Assembly (NCBI GenBank): GCA_037146715.1
Contig: JBAWWO010000005.1
Location: 1-64,000 of the forward strand
DNA: 64,000 bases
Direction: 5' to 3'
Origin: Alphaproteobacteria bacterium
GTDB taxonomy: Bacteria; Pseudomonadota; Alphaproteobacteria; UBA7879; UBA5542
In this document: piece by piece, positions 54,620 to 63,765 of the stretch
Layout: each line of letters begins with the position of its first letter
How positions within the stretch are numbered: position 1 is the first letter of the stretch
Translations under genes and position numbers: made by a program
Notes under the pieces: generated by a model
The model's input: the letters and a program-made list of their open reading frames with translations, nothing else
Told to the model about the DNA's origin: nothing
The model's database searches: none

Positions 54620-55192
54620 CTATTCCTTCACAAAAACGGGTAGCTCAACTGATGATAGCACCTTCATTAGATCATCTGTCAAATCAATTGAAGAATCCAC
54701 AAACAATGTTTTATCTTTGGGCACAATAAGATGAATCTTATGTTCTTTGGCGAAAATCTTAATTTTTTCGTTTACTTCTTTATGGAATTTTTCCAGACTT
54801 TCCCGGTGAAAAGTGTTGAGCATCTCTTGATAGGCTTCTGCTTCTTTTTGAACTTGTAGAACTTTATCGCTAAAAACTTCTCTTCGTTTCTCTAAATCAA
54901 TCGACTTCTGTTTGTCGGCTCCATCAAGGCGCTCCTGCAGATCGACAATAGATTGATGCTCGGCCCTTAGCTTTTGTTCTTTTTCTTGAAACTCTTTTTG
55001 ATAGGCTTGAAAGGTGTCGTTCAGATTCTTTTTAAAAATTTGCATGCCTGGCAAATCTGTCAAGATTTTATCCCAATCCACCACAGCCACCTGGGAAAAT
55101 TGAACTGTTGTTTTCTCAGAATGGTGCCACAGGAAACCTACCACCCCTAAAAGGACAAGGCTTGCAAGCGCTAGATAAGATTTTTGCCGCAC
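54620..55192 (-). CDS. OmpH/Skp-family periplasmic chaperone
   Basis: Skp-like proteins hold unfolded outer-membrane proteins on the way to the Bam complex. The 190-residue protein has a signal peptide or anchor (about 6-22), the SQVAVVDWDKILTDLPGMQ start of the OmpH domain, a long coiled-coil hairpin (about 55-140) and a C-terminal beta strand. Position between bamA and lpxD is the classic skp location. Its ATG overlaps the bamA stop. Confidence 0.9.
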   Translation of the reverse strand: MRQKSYLALASLVLLGVVGFLWHHSEKTTVQFSQVAVVDWDKILTDLPGMQIFKKNLNDTFQAYQKEFQEKEQKLRAEHQSIVDLQERLDGADKQKSIDLEKRREVFSDKVLQVQKEAEAYQEMLNTFHRESLEKFHKEVNEKIKIFAKEHKIHLIVPKDKTLFVDSSIDLTDDLMKVLSSVELPVFVKE

Positions 55193-57462
55193 TAGAACCT
55201 TCCTGTACCAAAGTTCAGCAAGATGACGCTGGTTTTATCCCCCGGCTTTTTGACGATGGGGAAACCAAAGTCGAGACGAATAAGACCAAAAGGGCTAGCC
55301 CAAGAAAGCCCAAATCCTGAGGCCATACGAAGAGCTTTATAGTTATAGGTGCTGTTGCTTGCGGCTAACTTTGTATCCCATGCGGTTCCCATGTCTAAGA
55401 AAACTTCCCCTTTCAGGCCTATTTCTTTCGAAGCCCCCAAGGGGAATGTTCCCTGGAACGAAGTTGTAAACATGCGGTCACCACCCAAAGAGTCGGCATT
55501 TCCGCCAATTGCACGAGGGCCCACACCGGCAAATTCAAACCCGCGCAGCGATGTTCCGCCCAAAACGAACTTGTCCACGATACGCAGTTGTTGGCCGCCC
55601 AAAGGCTGAATGGCCCCAACTTCAGACTCCGCACTTAACGTCAAATCATCAAATAATGTGTGATAATAGGCACCCCCTACAGTGTTTTTGAAATACTTCA
55701 CGTTACCGCCAACACCCGCAACATTGTTATGCATGGTAGTAACATAACCCTCGGTAGGGCTGAACTTAAAGTCTCTTTTATCATAGGTCAACGCATGACC
55801 AACAATGGACGCCGTTCTTTGCCCCGCTTGCGCCCTAACTTGGGTTGACGCGTTAGAGGCAATAGATCCAATACGATCTTCCATCAAACTGTAAGACCAT
55901 TGTTGAGTCAAAAATTCTGCCAAACTATATCCCATCCACGTTCTAACACCCGTAACTGTATGGTTATAAGAGCTTTCAGATTCCTGGTTTTCTTCACCCC
56001 TAACAAACCCTAGACCCACAAGTAAATCTTTGTCCAAGAAGTATGGATTTTCCAAGGAAATATCCAAGTTCTTTGATTTTTTACCATAGTAAAGGGTCGA
56101 ATTGAACTGATAGGCCCGACCAAAGAGGTTCCGTTCTAAAAGCTTAATCATACCAAAAGGACCACCCGATGTGTTATACCCCATAGAGAAGTTAATTTCC
56201 CCCGTAGATTGTTCTTCGACCTCAACATCGATGTTGGCTTTTTCTGGATCAGAAGGAACAGGAACATGCTTCATATCAACCTTTTTAAAGAAGCCAAGGT
56301 TTTCAACATTTCGGTCAGAAGCCCGCAATTTTGTTGCGTTAAAGGCGTCACCCTCAGCCACCAACAACTGCCGACGCACCACCGCATCAATGGTTCGAGT
56401 GTTTCCCAAAATCTTAATTTGGTTAATGAAAACCTTAGGGGCTTTTTCAATGTAATAGACAATATCAACCGTTTTCAACTGTTCATTCTTTTTGGGAATG
56501 GGGCGCACATCCACGAAAGCGTAGCCATAATCCCCTGCAATCGCTGTAATAACTTCTGTATCCCGTTCAATGGTCAAGGATGAGTACCAGTCACCCTTTT
56601 GGGCCTTAATTTTGTCTTGAATTTGGTCCAATTTTAGCGTGGGAATTTCTGTTTTGATCTCCGCCTTGTTAAAACGATATCTTTCGCCTTCGTCTACTGA
56701 GAATGTAATGATAAAACCGTCTTTGTTAGGAACCAATTCAGCCGTTGCAGCAATCACTTTAAAATCTGCGTACCCCTTAGAAAGATAGAATTTCCGCAAG
56801 TTGTCTTTATCAACTTCCAAACGATCTGGATCATATACATCGCTGCTGCTAAAGAATCGCCACCATTTGGATTCCTTAATCATCATCAAAGATCTAAGCT
56901 GATCGTCTGAGAATTTTTTGTTCCCTATGAAAAGAATCTTCTTGATTTCGGCAATCTTGCCTTCCGTTATCTCAAAGATGATATCAACTCTGTTTTGGTC
57001 CCGCTTAATAATTTGGGGAATAACTTTGGCGCCAAAGCAGCCTTTAGCCCGATAAATAGCCAAGATGCGCTCTACTTCATGCTGCGTCTTTGCCTTGTTC
57101 AACAGCTGCCGAGGTTGAATTTTCATTTCCGTATGCAAAATTTTGTCTGAAACTTTTTTATTTCCTTCAAAGGCAATACGATTAATGCTAGGGTTTTCAA
57201 CCACTTCCACAATAAGAACAGATCCATTGCGCTTTATATTTACATCAGAAAAATATTCAGATTTATAAAGATCTTTTAAGGCATCGTTAATTTCCTTGGC
57301 GGATGCAACCTTCCCTACTTTTAAAGAGGGCGCATGACTTAAAACTGTACCTGTCTCAATGCGCTGATTTCCCTGTACTGTAACAGCTGACACGGGGGAC
57401 GCCTGAAGGTTAAGAAAAAGCCCTAAAAATAAGAATACACCAAGAAAAAATCTGATTAACAT
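55192..57462 (-). CDS. bamA: Outer membrane protein assembly factor BamA
   Basis: BamA inserts beta-barrel proteins into the outer membrane. The 756-residue protein has a signal peptide (about 1-27), five POTRA repeats (about 27-345) beginning with VTVQGNQRIETGTVL, and a C-terminal barrel with FVLGGTSLRGFEFAGVGPR and a terminal Phe (FGTGRF), as required for outer-membrane sorting. Length is normal. BamD begins at the end of this window, and Skp adjoins it. The gene is separated from rseP by 88 bases. Confidence 0.96.
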   Translation of the reverse strand: MLIRFFLGVFLFLGLFLNLQASPVSAVTVQGNQRIETGTVLSHAPSLKVGKVASAKEINDALKDLYKSEYFSDVNIKRNGSVLIVEVVENPSINRIAFEGNKKVSDKILHTEMKIQPRQLLNKAKTQHEVERILAIYRAKGCFGAKVIPQIIKRDQNRVDIIFEITEGKIAEIKKILFIGNKKFSDDQLRSLMMIKESKWWRFFSSSDVYDPDRLEVDKDNLRKFYLSKGYADFKVIAATAELVPNKDGFIITFSVDEGERYRFNKAEIKTEIPTLKLDQIQDKIKAQKGDWYSSLTIERDTEVITAIAGDYGYAFVDVRPIPKKNEQLKTVDIVYYIEKAPKVFINQIKILGNTRTIDAVVRRQLLVAEGDAFNATKLRASDRNVENLGFFKKVDMKHVPVPSDPEKANIDVEVEEQSTGEINFSMGYNTSGGPFGMIKLLERNLFGRAYQFNSTLYYGKKSKNLDISLENPYFLDKDLLVGLGFVRGEENQESESSYNHTVTGVRTWMGYSLAEFLTQQWSYSLMEDRIGSIASNASTQVRAQAGQRTASIVGHALTYDKRDFKFSPTEGYVTTMHNNVAGVGGNVKYFKNTVGGAYYHTLFDDLTLSAESEVGAIQPLGGQQLRIVDKFVLGGTSLRGFEFAGVGPRAIGGNADSLGGDRMFTTSFQGTFPLGASKEIGLKGEVFLDMGTAWDTKLAASNSTYNYKALRMASGFGLSWASPFGLIRLDFGFPIVKKPGDKTSVILLNFGTGRF

Positions 57463-57550
57463 ACCATCCTCTAATTTTATGATTCCCCAAGATAACTGAA
57501 TAGACTTTACTTTAAAAGCCCATTTTTAGGTTTTTATAGCCCAGTTTTTC

Positions 57551-58684
57551 TTAAAAAAATTTCTGATAAGTTTCTGTTATAAACCGAATGATTTTGAATC
57601 TTTCTAAATCATTCCAAAACGTATAAAGCATCGCCCCAATCAAAAGACCAAAACCTACCTTAAATAAGGTGTCCTGAACCTTAACAGAAAGTGGTCTTCT
57701 GATAATAAGTTCAATCGCATGAATCAAAATATGTCCCCCATCCAACACAGGAATAGGCAACAGGTTGATAACCCCCAAATTAATGGACAACATAGCCATA
57801 AAAGCCAGCAACGCAAAGATCCCCCCCTCCAGGCTATCTCGAGACATCTTAGCGATGCTTAAGATGCTCCCCAGTTGTTTTGCTTGGCTGTCTGAAGTAA
57901 ATAAATTACCTAACAGTTTAAAGATACCCATAGATGTCTGGTAAACCGAGGAAATCGCATAAGAAATTGACTCTACAAAAGATGTTAGAATGATTTGAGG
58001 CCGAACCCCCATAACACCTATTGTCGTTTCTCCAAGCTTAACAGAGGCTGGAGTCACTTGCATTTCTTGGGCAACCCCATCCCTTTCAACAGAAAGATTT
58101 ACAGGGATTTCTGGGCTGTTTTGAATGTAGCGTTGCATGGCCGAAAAAGTTTCAACGGGCTGCTGATTAATGGCAACAATTTTATCTCCAGCCTTTAGTC
58201 CAATTTCAAAAGCAGGACTTTGGGATTCAACATTCCCAATAACGGGGGCCGAATTTGTGCGTCCATAAAAAGTATAAACAATTGTCAGAAAAAGAAAGGC
58301 CAACAAAAGATTGGCAAAGGGGCCCGCAAAAGCAACGGACATTTTCTTTAAAGGGCTTTTAGATTGTAAGGTTTTCTGCTGATCTTCTTCCGATAATAAA
58401 TCATAAAAACCACCGTCTGGAGAGCTCGCCTCATTCGCATCCCCAAACATTTTCACGTACCCCCCCAAAGGAATCAGACTTATTTTCCAACGGGTTCCAC
58501 AAGGCGAAGTCCATCCGAATAACTCTGGGCCAAATCCTATAGAAAAAACTTCAACCATAACCCCATGAAAACGGGCCACAAGATAGTGTCCAAGCTCATG
58601 AATAAAAACCAAAACAGACAGCACTCCTGCAAAGGCTATGACTGTCTTAACGCCCTCTTGAAATAAAATTAGACCGTCCATCAT
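57551..58684 (-). CDS. rseP: Site-2 zinc protease RseP/MmpA
   Basis: RseP cleaves membrane proteins such as anti-sigma factors inside the bilayer. The 377-residue M50 enzyme has the zinc motif H29-E-L-G-H33, one PDZ domain (about 135-205, with GLKAGDKIVAINQQPV) and the second metal site VLDGGH (about 313-318). A single PDZ domain is usual for alphaproteobacterial MmpA; gammaproteobacterial RseP has two. It overlaps cdsA by four bases, with no dxr between. Confidence 0.94.
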   Translation of the reverse strand: MMDGLILFQEGVKTVIAFAGVLSVLVFIHELGHYLVARFHGVMVEVFSIGFGPELFGWTSPCGTRWKISLIPLGGYVKMFGDANEASSPDGGFYDLLSEEDQQKTLQSKSPLKKMSVAFAGPFANLLLAFLFLTIVYTFYGRTNSAPVIGNVESQSPAFEIGLKAGDKIVAINQQPVETFSAMQRYIQNSPEIPVNLSVERDGVAQEMQVTPASVKLGETTIGVMGVRPQIILTSFVESISYAISSVYQTSMGIFKLLGNLFTSDSQAKQLGSILSIAKMSRDSLEGGIFALLAFMAMLSINLGVINLLPIPVLDGGHILIHAIELIIRRPLSVKVQDTLFKVGFGLLIGAMLYTFWNDLERFKIIRFITETYQKFF

Positions 58685-59571
58685 TTTGTTTCCTCTTTCT
58701 GTGAATCACTCGGTATAGTATCTAAAATCACTTCAGATGTCGATTTTTTCATTTCAGTTCTAAAAGAAAAAGTTTCAGGCCATAAGGCAATCAACAAAGC
58801 CACCAAGGGCAAGGCAAAAAGAATACCATCCAATCGATCAAAAATCCCTCCATGACCCGGAATAAGTTGGCCGCTATCCTTAACTTCATGAATACGTTTG
58901 ATTTTCGATTCAAACAAATCTCCAATAGAGGCCCACAAGGCCAGCACACAAGAAAATTTCATAAAGCTTTGAACCGTTAGATTCGACTGAACAAGAAAGT
59001 AAAACAATCCCCCAGCCAAAGTCGCCGCCGCCAACCCCCCAACAAGCCCTGTCCATGTTTTTCCAGGGCTAATACGCTCAATTAGCTTTGGCCCTTTAAG
59101 CCAACTGCCCACCACGTAGGCCGCCATATCATTGACTGAAACCACCACAATGATCCACAGCAGAATCCACAAACCAGATTCTACTGACGTTAAAAGCCAT
59201 AAACCAGAAAAACAGGGCAATCCAATGTAAAGAAGCCCTGCAGCCCCCCACAAGAACAGGCTATGCCAGGAAAACCAGCTTAGAAAAATGCTCAAGCTCA
59301 TGCCAAAAAACAAGACACCAAACCCCAGCATGGCCCGCCCGCTGACCACCGCATACATGGCCCCATAAATAATAGAAAGCATAGCCAAAGCTGTCTGTTT
59401 GACTGGAAGCTTGCAAATTTTAGTCCATTCAAAACTCATCGTCCCTGCCAAAACAAAAAGACAAATCTGCAAGGCCGAAGTCCCCATTAGGAAAAGAGCA
59501 GCCACAAAGAAAATCATAAGAGCACTTGAAAGACTGCGCTTTTGAAAGGTGGTCAGATGATCTAATTGCAT
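58681..59571 (-). CDS. cdsA: Phosphatidate cytidylyltransferase
   Basis: CdsA makes CDP-diacylglycerol from phosphatidic acid and CTP. The 296-residue membrane protein has about eight helices and the family signature near the C-terminus, as SKIKRIHEVKDSGQLIPGHG and the following GIFDRLDGI. A polar tail of about 25 residues follows the last helix. It lies one base after uppS and overlaps rseP. Confidence 0.94.
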   Translation of the reverse strand: MQLDHLTTFQKRSLSSALMIFFVAALFLMGTSALQICLFVLAGTMSFEWTKICKLPVKQTALAMLSIIYGAMYAVVSGRAMLGFGVLFFGMSLSIFLSWFSWHSLFLWGAAGLLYIGLPCFSGLWLLTSVESGLWILLWIIVVVSVNDMAAYVVGSWLKGPKLIERISPGKTWTGLVGGLAAATLAGGLFYFLVQSNLTVQSFMKFSCVLALWASIGDLFESKIKRIHEVKDSGQLIPGHGGIFDRLDGILFALPLVALLIALWPETFSFRTEMKKSTSEVILDTIPSDSQKEETK

Positions 59572-59572
59572 A

Positions 59573-60295
59573 TTATAATCCCTTAACTTGTTCTGAAATC
59601 AACCCGTGGCGACGTTCCCGCCCTTGTACCTCCTGAACAATGTTTCTAAATTCCTCTCTAGAAAAATCAGGCCACAAGGTTGGCGTGAAATAAAGTTCTG
59701 AATAAGAACTTTGCCACAGCAGAAAATTACTTGTCCTTTGCTCTCCGCTTGTGCGAATCAGCAAATCTGGGTCTGGAAAATCTTTTGTGTAAAGATGGCT
59801 TGAAATTGTTTCAGGGGTAATTTGGTCCACATTCAATTTATCAGCCAAAACCTCTTGGGCTATTTCTTTCACAGCTTGAACAATTTCTTGTCGCGCCCCA
59901 TAACTACACGCAACAATAAAAGTCAGGACCTTATTGTCTTTTGTAAGCTCTTCAGCCTGCGTAATCAGTTTCATAACGTCTGGGGCTAACTTGTCTCTTT
60001 CTCCAATAAAGCGAACACAAACACCCTTTTTATGCAGCGTTTTTAATTCGTTTTTTAGATAGATCTTTAGCAAAGACATAAGCCCCTGCACTTCTAAAGA
60101 TGGCCTGTTCCAATTTTCTGTAGAAAAGGCATAGACAGTCAAGAACTCTATACCTAGATCGCCACTTTCCTCAAGGATATTCCTTAAAGTTTCAACGCCT
60201 TGGCGGTGCCCTTGAAGGCGGGGAAGGCCCCTTTTCTGTGCCCACCTACCGTTACCATCCATAATGATGGCAATATGTTTGAAAATGTTCGTCAA
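59573..60295 (-). CDS. uppS: Isoprenyl transferase (undecaprenyl diphosphate synthase)
   Basis: UppS builds the C55 lipid carrier for peptidoglycan and lipopolysaccharide. The 240-residue protein has the substrate loop IIMDGNGRWAQKRGL with the catalytic Asp (about 12) and RTSGEQRTSNFLLWQSSYSE near the C-terminus. It needs isopentenyl diphosphate, although the MEP-pathway gene dxr that usually lies next to cdsA is missing here. Fourteen bases separate it from frr. Confidence 0.95.
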   Translation of the reverse strand: MTNIFKHIAIIMDGNGRWAQKRGLPRLQGHRQGVETLRNILEESGDLGIEFLTVYAFSTENWNRPSLEVQGLMSLLKIYLKNELKTLHKKGVCVRFIGERDKLAPDVMKLITQAEELTKDNKVLTFIVACSYGARQEIVQAVKEIAQEVLADKLNVDQITPETISSHLYTKDFPDPDLLIRTSGEQRTSNFLLWQSSYSELYFTPTLWPDFSREEFRNIVQEVQGRERRHGLISEQVKGL

Positions 60296-60309
60296 AAATT
60301 ATCCTTGCC

Positions 60310-60864
60310 TCAGATTTGCATAATGTCTTTTTCTTTTTGCTGATAGAGCTCGTCAATTTTTTCGATGTGACGGTCTGTGGCGTCTTGAACTTTCTCAGAA
60401 AAACGATGATGTTCATCTTCGGAAATCTCAGAATCCTTTTGCATAGTGCGCAGTTCTTCCATGCCATCCCGGCGCACATTTCGAACGCTGACTTTGGCAT
60501 TTTCAGTGTATTTTGCAGCAATTTTTACCAATTCGCGGCGACGTTCTTCGCTTAAGCTGGGAATAGGCAGCCGAATCAATTGACCATCTACGATTGGGTT
60601 AATACCCAACCCAGAATCTGTGATCGCTTTTTCAACGCTTTTAATCATCCCTCGGTCCCAAACTTGGACAGAAATCATACGGGCTTCTGGCACAGAGATA
60701 GTGGCAACCTGAGACAAAGGCATCATGCTGCCATAAGCATCCACAAAAACTGAATCTAGTAAACTGCTGCTTGCCCGACCGGTTCTTAGAGAGTTGAGTT
60801 CTTTTTTGAATGCTTCGATCGTTGCGTCCATACGTTGATGAAGATCTTGAATGAGTGGGTCCAT
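60310..60864 (-). CDS. frr: Ribosome-recycling factor
   Basis: RRF splits post-termination ribosomes with EF-G. The 184-residue protein has the usual length and the three-helix bundle plus small beta domain. Recognisable segments are LNSLRTGRASSSLLD, ITDSGLGINP and VKIAAKYTENAKVSVRNVRR. It follows pyrH by twelve bases. Confidence 0.96.
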   Translation of the reverse strand: MDPLIQDLHQRMDATIEAFKKELNSLRTGRASSSLLDSVFVDAYGSMMPLSQVATISVPEARMISVQVWDRGMIKSVEKAITDSGLGINPIVDGQLIRLPIPSLSEERRRELVKIAAKYTENAKVSVRNVRRDGMEELRTMQKDSEISEDEHHRFSEKVQDATDRHIEKIDELYQQKEKDIMQI

Positions 60865-60876
60865 GTTTATTTCTCC

Positions 60877-61599
60877 TTATTCGTGGATTAAAGTAAAGGT
60901 AGAGTTCCCCTGAAGGGCTGACAACAAGCCATTTTCTTGGTGAATTGAACACACAAGAATAGGTAAATTATGATCTTGGGCCAAAGCAACCGCCGTTAAG
61001 TCCATCACCTCCAGCCGCTTTTGAATAATTTCAACATAAGAAATGCTGGAAAATCTTTCAGCTTTTTGGTTGTGGCGAGGGTCATCGGAATAAACCCCAT
61101 CCACTTGGGTTGCCTTGATCATCACGTCACATTTCATTTCGACAGATCTTAAAACAGCTGCCGTATCTGTTGAAAAAAACGGATTGCCAATACCCCCAAC
61201 GAAGATAGGAATTTGGCCCCTATTCAAGCTTTCCAAAGCTTCTTTCTGACGAAAATTCTTGCACATTTTGGGAATATCAACAGCGGAATAAAGGACGCAA
61301 GAAATTGAATGACGGGAAAGATGATCCTCTAACGCCAAGCCATTAAGTACTGTTGATAACATGCCCATGTGATCTGCCTGAACCCGATTCATAGCAGACA
61401 GTTCACCCGATTTACCGCGGAAGAAATTCCCCCCGCCTACAACCAAGGCAATCTGTAACTTATGTTTAATCAGTCCATTTAGTTGGGAAGTCAACAAAGC
61501 CAGGGATTCTTGGCAAATACCAAATCCCTTTTTACCCATAAGGAATTCACCTGAAACCTTTATCAAGACACGTTTCGCTTGCTTTACGGTATCAAGCAA
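60877..61599 (-). CDS. pyrH: Uridylate kinase
   Basis: PyrH phosphorylates UMP to UDP. The 240-residue amino-acid-kinase-fold protein has RVLIKVSGEFLMG, VVGGGNFFRG and GGIGNPFFSTDTAAVLRSVE, and KATQVDGVYSDDPR, all typical. Length is normal. It sits in the conserved rpsB-tsf-pyrH-frr order, 22 bases after tsf. Confidence 0.96.
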   Translation of the reverse strand: MLDTVKQAKRVLIKVSGEFLMGKKGFGICQESLALLTSQLNGLIKHKLQIALVVGGGNFFRGKSGELSAMNRVQADHMGMLSTVLNGLALEDHLSRHSISCVLYSAVDIPKMCKNFRQKEALESLNRGQIPIFVGGIGNPFFSTDTAAVLRSVEMKCDVMIKATQVDGVYSDDPRHNQKAERFSSISYVEIIQKRLEVMDLTAVALAQDHNLPILVCSIHQENGLLSALQGNSTFTLIHE

Positions 61600-61621
61600 G
61601 ATGAATTTCCCCCTTCAAAAA

Positions 61622-62551
61622 CTATTGAGCTAAACGCCCCACTTCAGCAGCAAAATCTTGTTCTGCGGCCTTTTCAACACCTTCACCCAAAGCAAATCGA
61701 ACAAAGTTGGAAAGGGTCACTGAAGTTCCCCATTCTTTTGCCTTTTGTTCTAATAATTTCTTAACGGTGATATCTGGGTTCATTATAAAGGCTTGCTCCA
61801 ACAAAACAATCTCTTCATAAAATTTCCGCAAACGTCCTTCAATCATTTTTTCGATAACTGCCTCTGGCTTACCAGAAGAGCGCGCTTGATCAATCAAAAC
61901 GGCTTTTTCACGTTCAACCAGTTCAGGATTCAAACTTTCCACATCTACAGACGCGGGGTTCGTTGCAGCAATATGCATTGCAATCTGGTGACCTAACTCG
62001 CTTAGATGCTTAGCATCGGCGGAAGATTCCAAAGAAACCAAAACGCCCAAACGTCCCATACCCGGTGCAACGGCCCCGTGGACGTATCCGGTAACAACAC
62101 CAGGTGCAACCTCTAGCCGGGCCATACGACGCAGCTTCATGTTCTCACCAATAACCGCAATTAAGTTAGTTAATTCTTCAGAAACACTACGGGAAGTTCC
62201 GTGACCATAAGCAGCTTCAGAAAAGCCAAGGAAATCGCCCTTGTGCTTATGAGCCAGCTGGGAAACATTTTTAGCATATTCTTGGAACTTTTCGTTACGC
62301 GCCACAAAGTCCGTTTCAGCGTTCACTTCAACAATTGCCCCTTCTCCACCATGACAGAAAATGGCCACAAGACCTTCTGCCGCAACGCGATCAGCCTTTT
62401 TAGAGGCTGCAGACAAACCCTTCTTACGAAGCCAATCGATAGCTGCTTCTATGTCGCCTGAGGTTTCGCTCAAAGCCTTTTTGCAGTCCATCATACCGGC
62501 ACCGGTACGCTCTCTTAGTTCTTTAACCAAAGATGCTGTAATTTCTACCAT
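61622..62551 (-). CDS. tsf: Elongation factor Ts
   Basis: EF-Ts regenerates EF-Tu-GTP. The 309-residue protein begins with the UBA-like domain and signature LRERTGAGMMDCKKAL, then the first EF-Ts signature NAETDFVARNEKF (about residue 79-91). Length is normal. It starts directly after the rpsB stop without a gap. Confidence 0.97.
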   Translation of the reverse strand: MVEITASLVKELRERTGAGMMDCKKALSETSGDIEAAIDWLRKKGLSAASKKADRVAAEGLVAIFCHGGEGAIVEVNAETDFVARNEKFQEYAKNVSQLAHKHKGDFLGFSEAAYGHGTSRSVSEELTNLIAVIGENMKLRRMARLEVAPGVVTGYVHGAVAPGMGRLGVLVSLESSADAKHLSELGHQIAMHIAATNPASVDVESLNPELVEREKAVLIDQARSSGKPEAVIEKMIEGRLRKFYEEIVLLEQAFIMNPDITVKKLLEQKAKEWGTSVTLSNFVRFALGEGVEKAAEQDFAAEVGRLAQ

Positions 62552-63394
62552 TTACGCCTCCTCAGAAGGGATAGCAGCCTCTGCCGCTTCTACCACGGCT
62601 TCAACAAGCTCAGCAGGAACATCAGCAAGCATTTCTTTCACATCTTCCAAAACAGGTTCTGCCACTTCTTCGGCCGCACCCAAGTCAGCAGATGAATCTG
62701 TAATTTCTGCCCGAAGGCCAGCTACAACAGCTTCAACAAACAGTTTACAATACAAGTCAATTGAACGGCTTGCGTCATCATTTCCTGGGATGGGGAATGT
62801 GATTTTATCTGGGCAAGAATTCGTGTCAATGATGCCTACAACGGGAATTCCCAATTTGTACGCTTCTTCCACGGCCAAAGCTTCCTTATCCGTATCAAAC
62901 ACAACCACCAGATCCGGACGTCCGCCCATAGAGGCAATACCACCCAAAGCCAAGTCTAGCTTTTGCTTTTCGCGAGTCATCTTTAGGCTTTCTTTCTTTG
63001 TAAGACCTGCAGATCCTTCAGGAGATAACTTTGCCTGAAGCTCTTCCAGTCTTTTAATGGACTGGGAAATGGTTTGCCAGTTTGTAAGCGTTCCACCCAA
63101 CCAACGGTGATTTACATAGTACTGTCCGCAAGCTTTAGCAGCTTCAGCAACCTTATGGGCTGCCTGACGCTTTGTCGCCACAAAAAGCACACGACCTCCC
63201 TGAGACACAGTCTCAGTGATCGCCTTTAGCGCCGCGTGCAGCATAGGCACTGTCTTGCGTAAGTCAAGAATATGAACTTTATTGCGCACGCCGTAAATAA
63301 AGGGTGCCATTTTAGGGTTCCAGCGACGGGGATGATGCCCAAAGTGAACGCCCGCCTCTAAAAGGTGATGTATAGTAAATGTTGGTTCTTTCAT
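62552..63394 (-). CDS. rpsB: 30S ribosomal protein S2
   Basis: S2 binds the small subunit near S1. I start at the ATG at 63394 (MKEPTFTIHHLLEAGVHFGH), preceded by GGAAAAGGAAA; the frame reaches further up but lacks family similarity. The 280-residue protein has VHFGHHPRRWNPKMAPFIYG and the S2 signatures, then an Ala/Glu/Val-rich acidic tail (about 240-280). A promoter-like sequence 107-135 bases upstream gives it a roughly 100-base leader. It heads the long minus-strand supercluster that runs to lpxB. Confidence 0.96.
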   Translation of the reverse strand: MKEPTFTIHHLLEAGVHFGHHPRRWNPKMAPFIYGVRNKVHILDLRKTVPMLHAALKAITETVSQGGRVLFVATKRQAAHKVAEAAKACGQYYVNHRWLGGTLTNWQTISQSIKRLEELQAKLSPEGSAGLTKKESLKMTREKQKLDLALGGIASMGGRPDLVVVFDTDKEALAVEEAYKLGIPVVGIIDTNSCPDKITFPIPGNDDASRSIDLYCKLFVEAVVAGLRAEITDSSADLGAAEEVAEPVLEDVKEMLADVPAELVEAVVEAAEAAIPSEEA

Positions 63395-63765
63395 TTTTTT
63401 TCCTTTTCCGGTTAAGCCTCTGCAGATCATTGAGTTTTGCATTCACAAAACACCGGAGGGGTACAAGCCCAAACCTGCATGAGAATTTGTATTGGATATG
63501 GGTATACGTGTCCTTGAAAAAAAATTCAAGTTTTTTTTGCTTCCCCACCGAACTATCGAAATTTGAAGGCAATTTTTGGAGGATACAGTTTCTCGATAGA
63601 CGATGACCAGAATTGCGCCCTGTATGCATACAGCTTCACAAAGGGCATCGTTGCCATGATGAATGATGAAATTGGCAGGGCCCCAATTCAAATTTTTTCG
63701 CAAAGACGGTTGTATTTGCGCCCATCCCCATGTATAAATCAAATATCTTGAATAAAAATAAACTG
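63395..63765. other. Divergent regulatory region between rpsB and bamD
   Basis: I see no convincing gene in these 371 bases. They hold the rpsB leader and promoter, the hairpin CTTGAA-aaaaaa-TTCAAG followed by eight T on the plus strand (63514-63538), and presumably the bamD promoter. A short plus-strand frame at 63563-63751 is uninformative. Confidence 0.6.
63501..63529 (-). promoter_or_regulatory. Probable rpsB promoter
   Basis: Minus-strand TTGAAT (63529-63524), a 17-base spacer and TATACC (63506-63501) lie about 107 bases before the rpsB ATG. The -35 overlaps the CTTGAA/TTCAAG hairpin. Confidence 0.45.

Noticed and set aside
63563-63751. 62-residue frame upstream of bamD
   Set aside because: No family features, no ribosome site and a Pro/Arg-rich end; more likely regulatory DNA.
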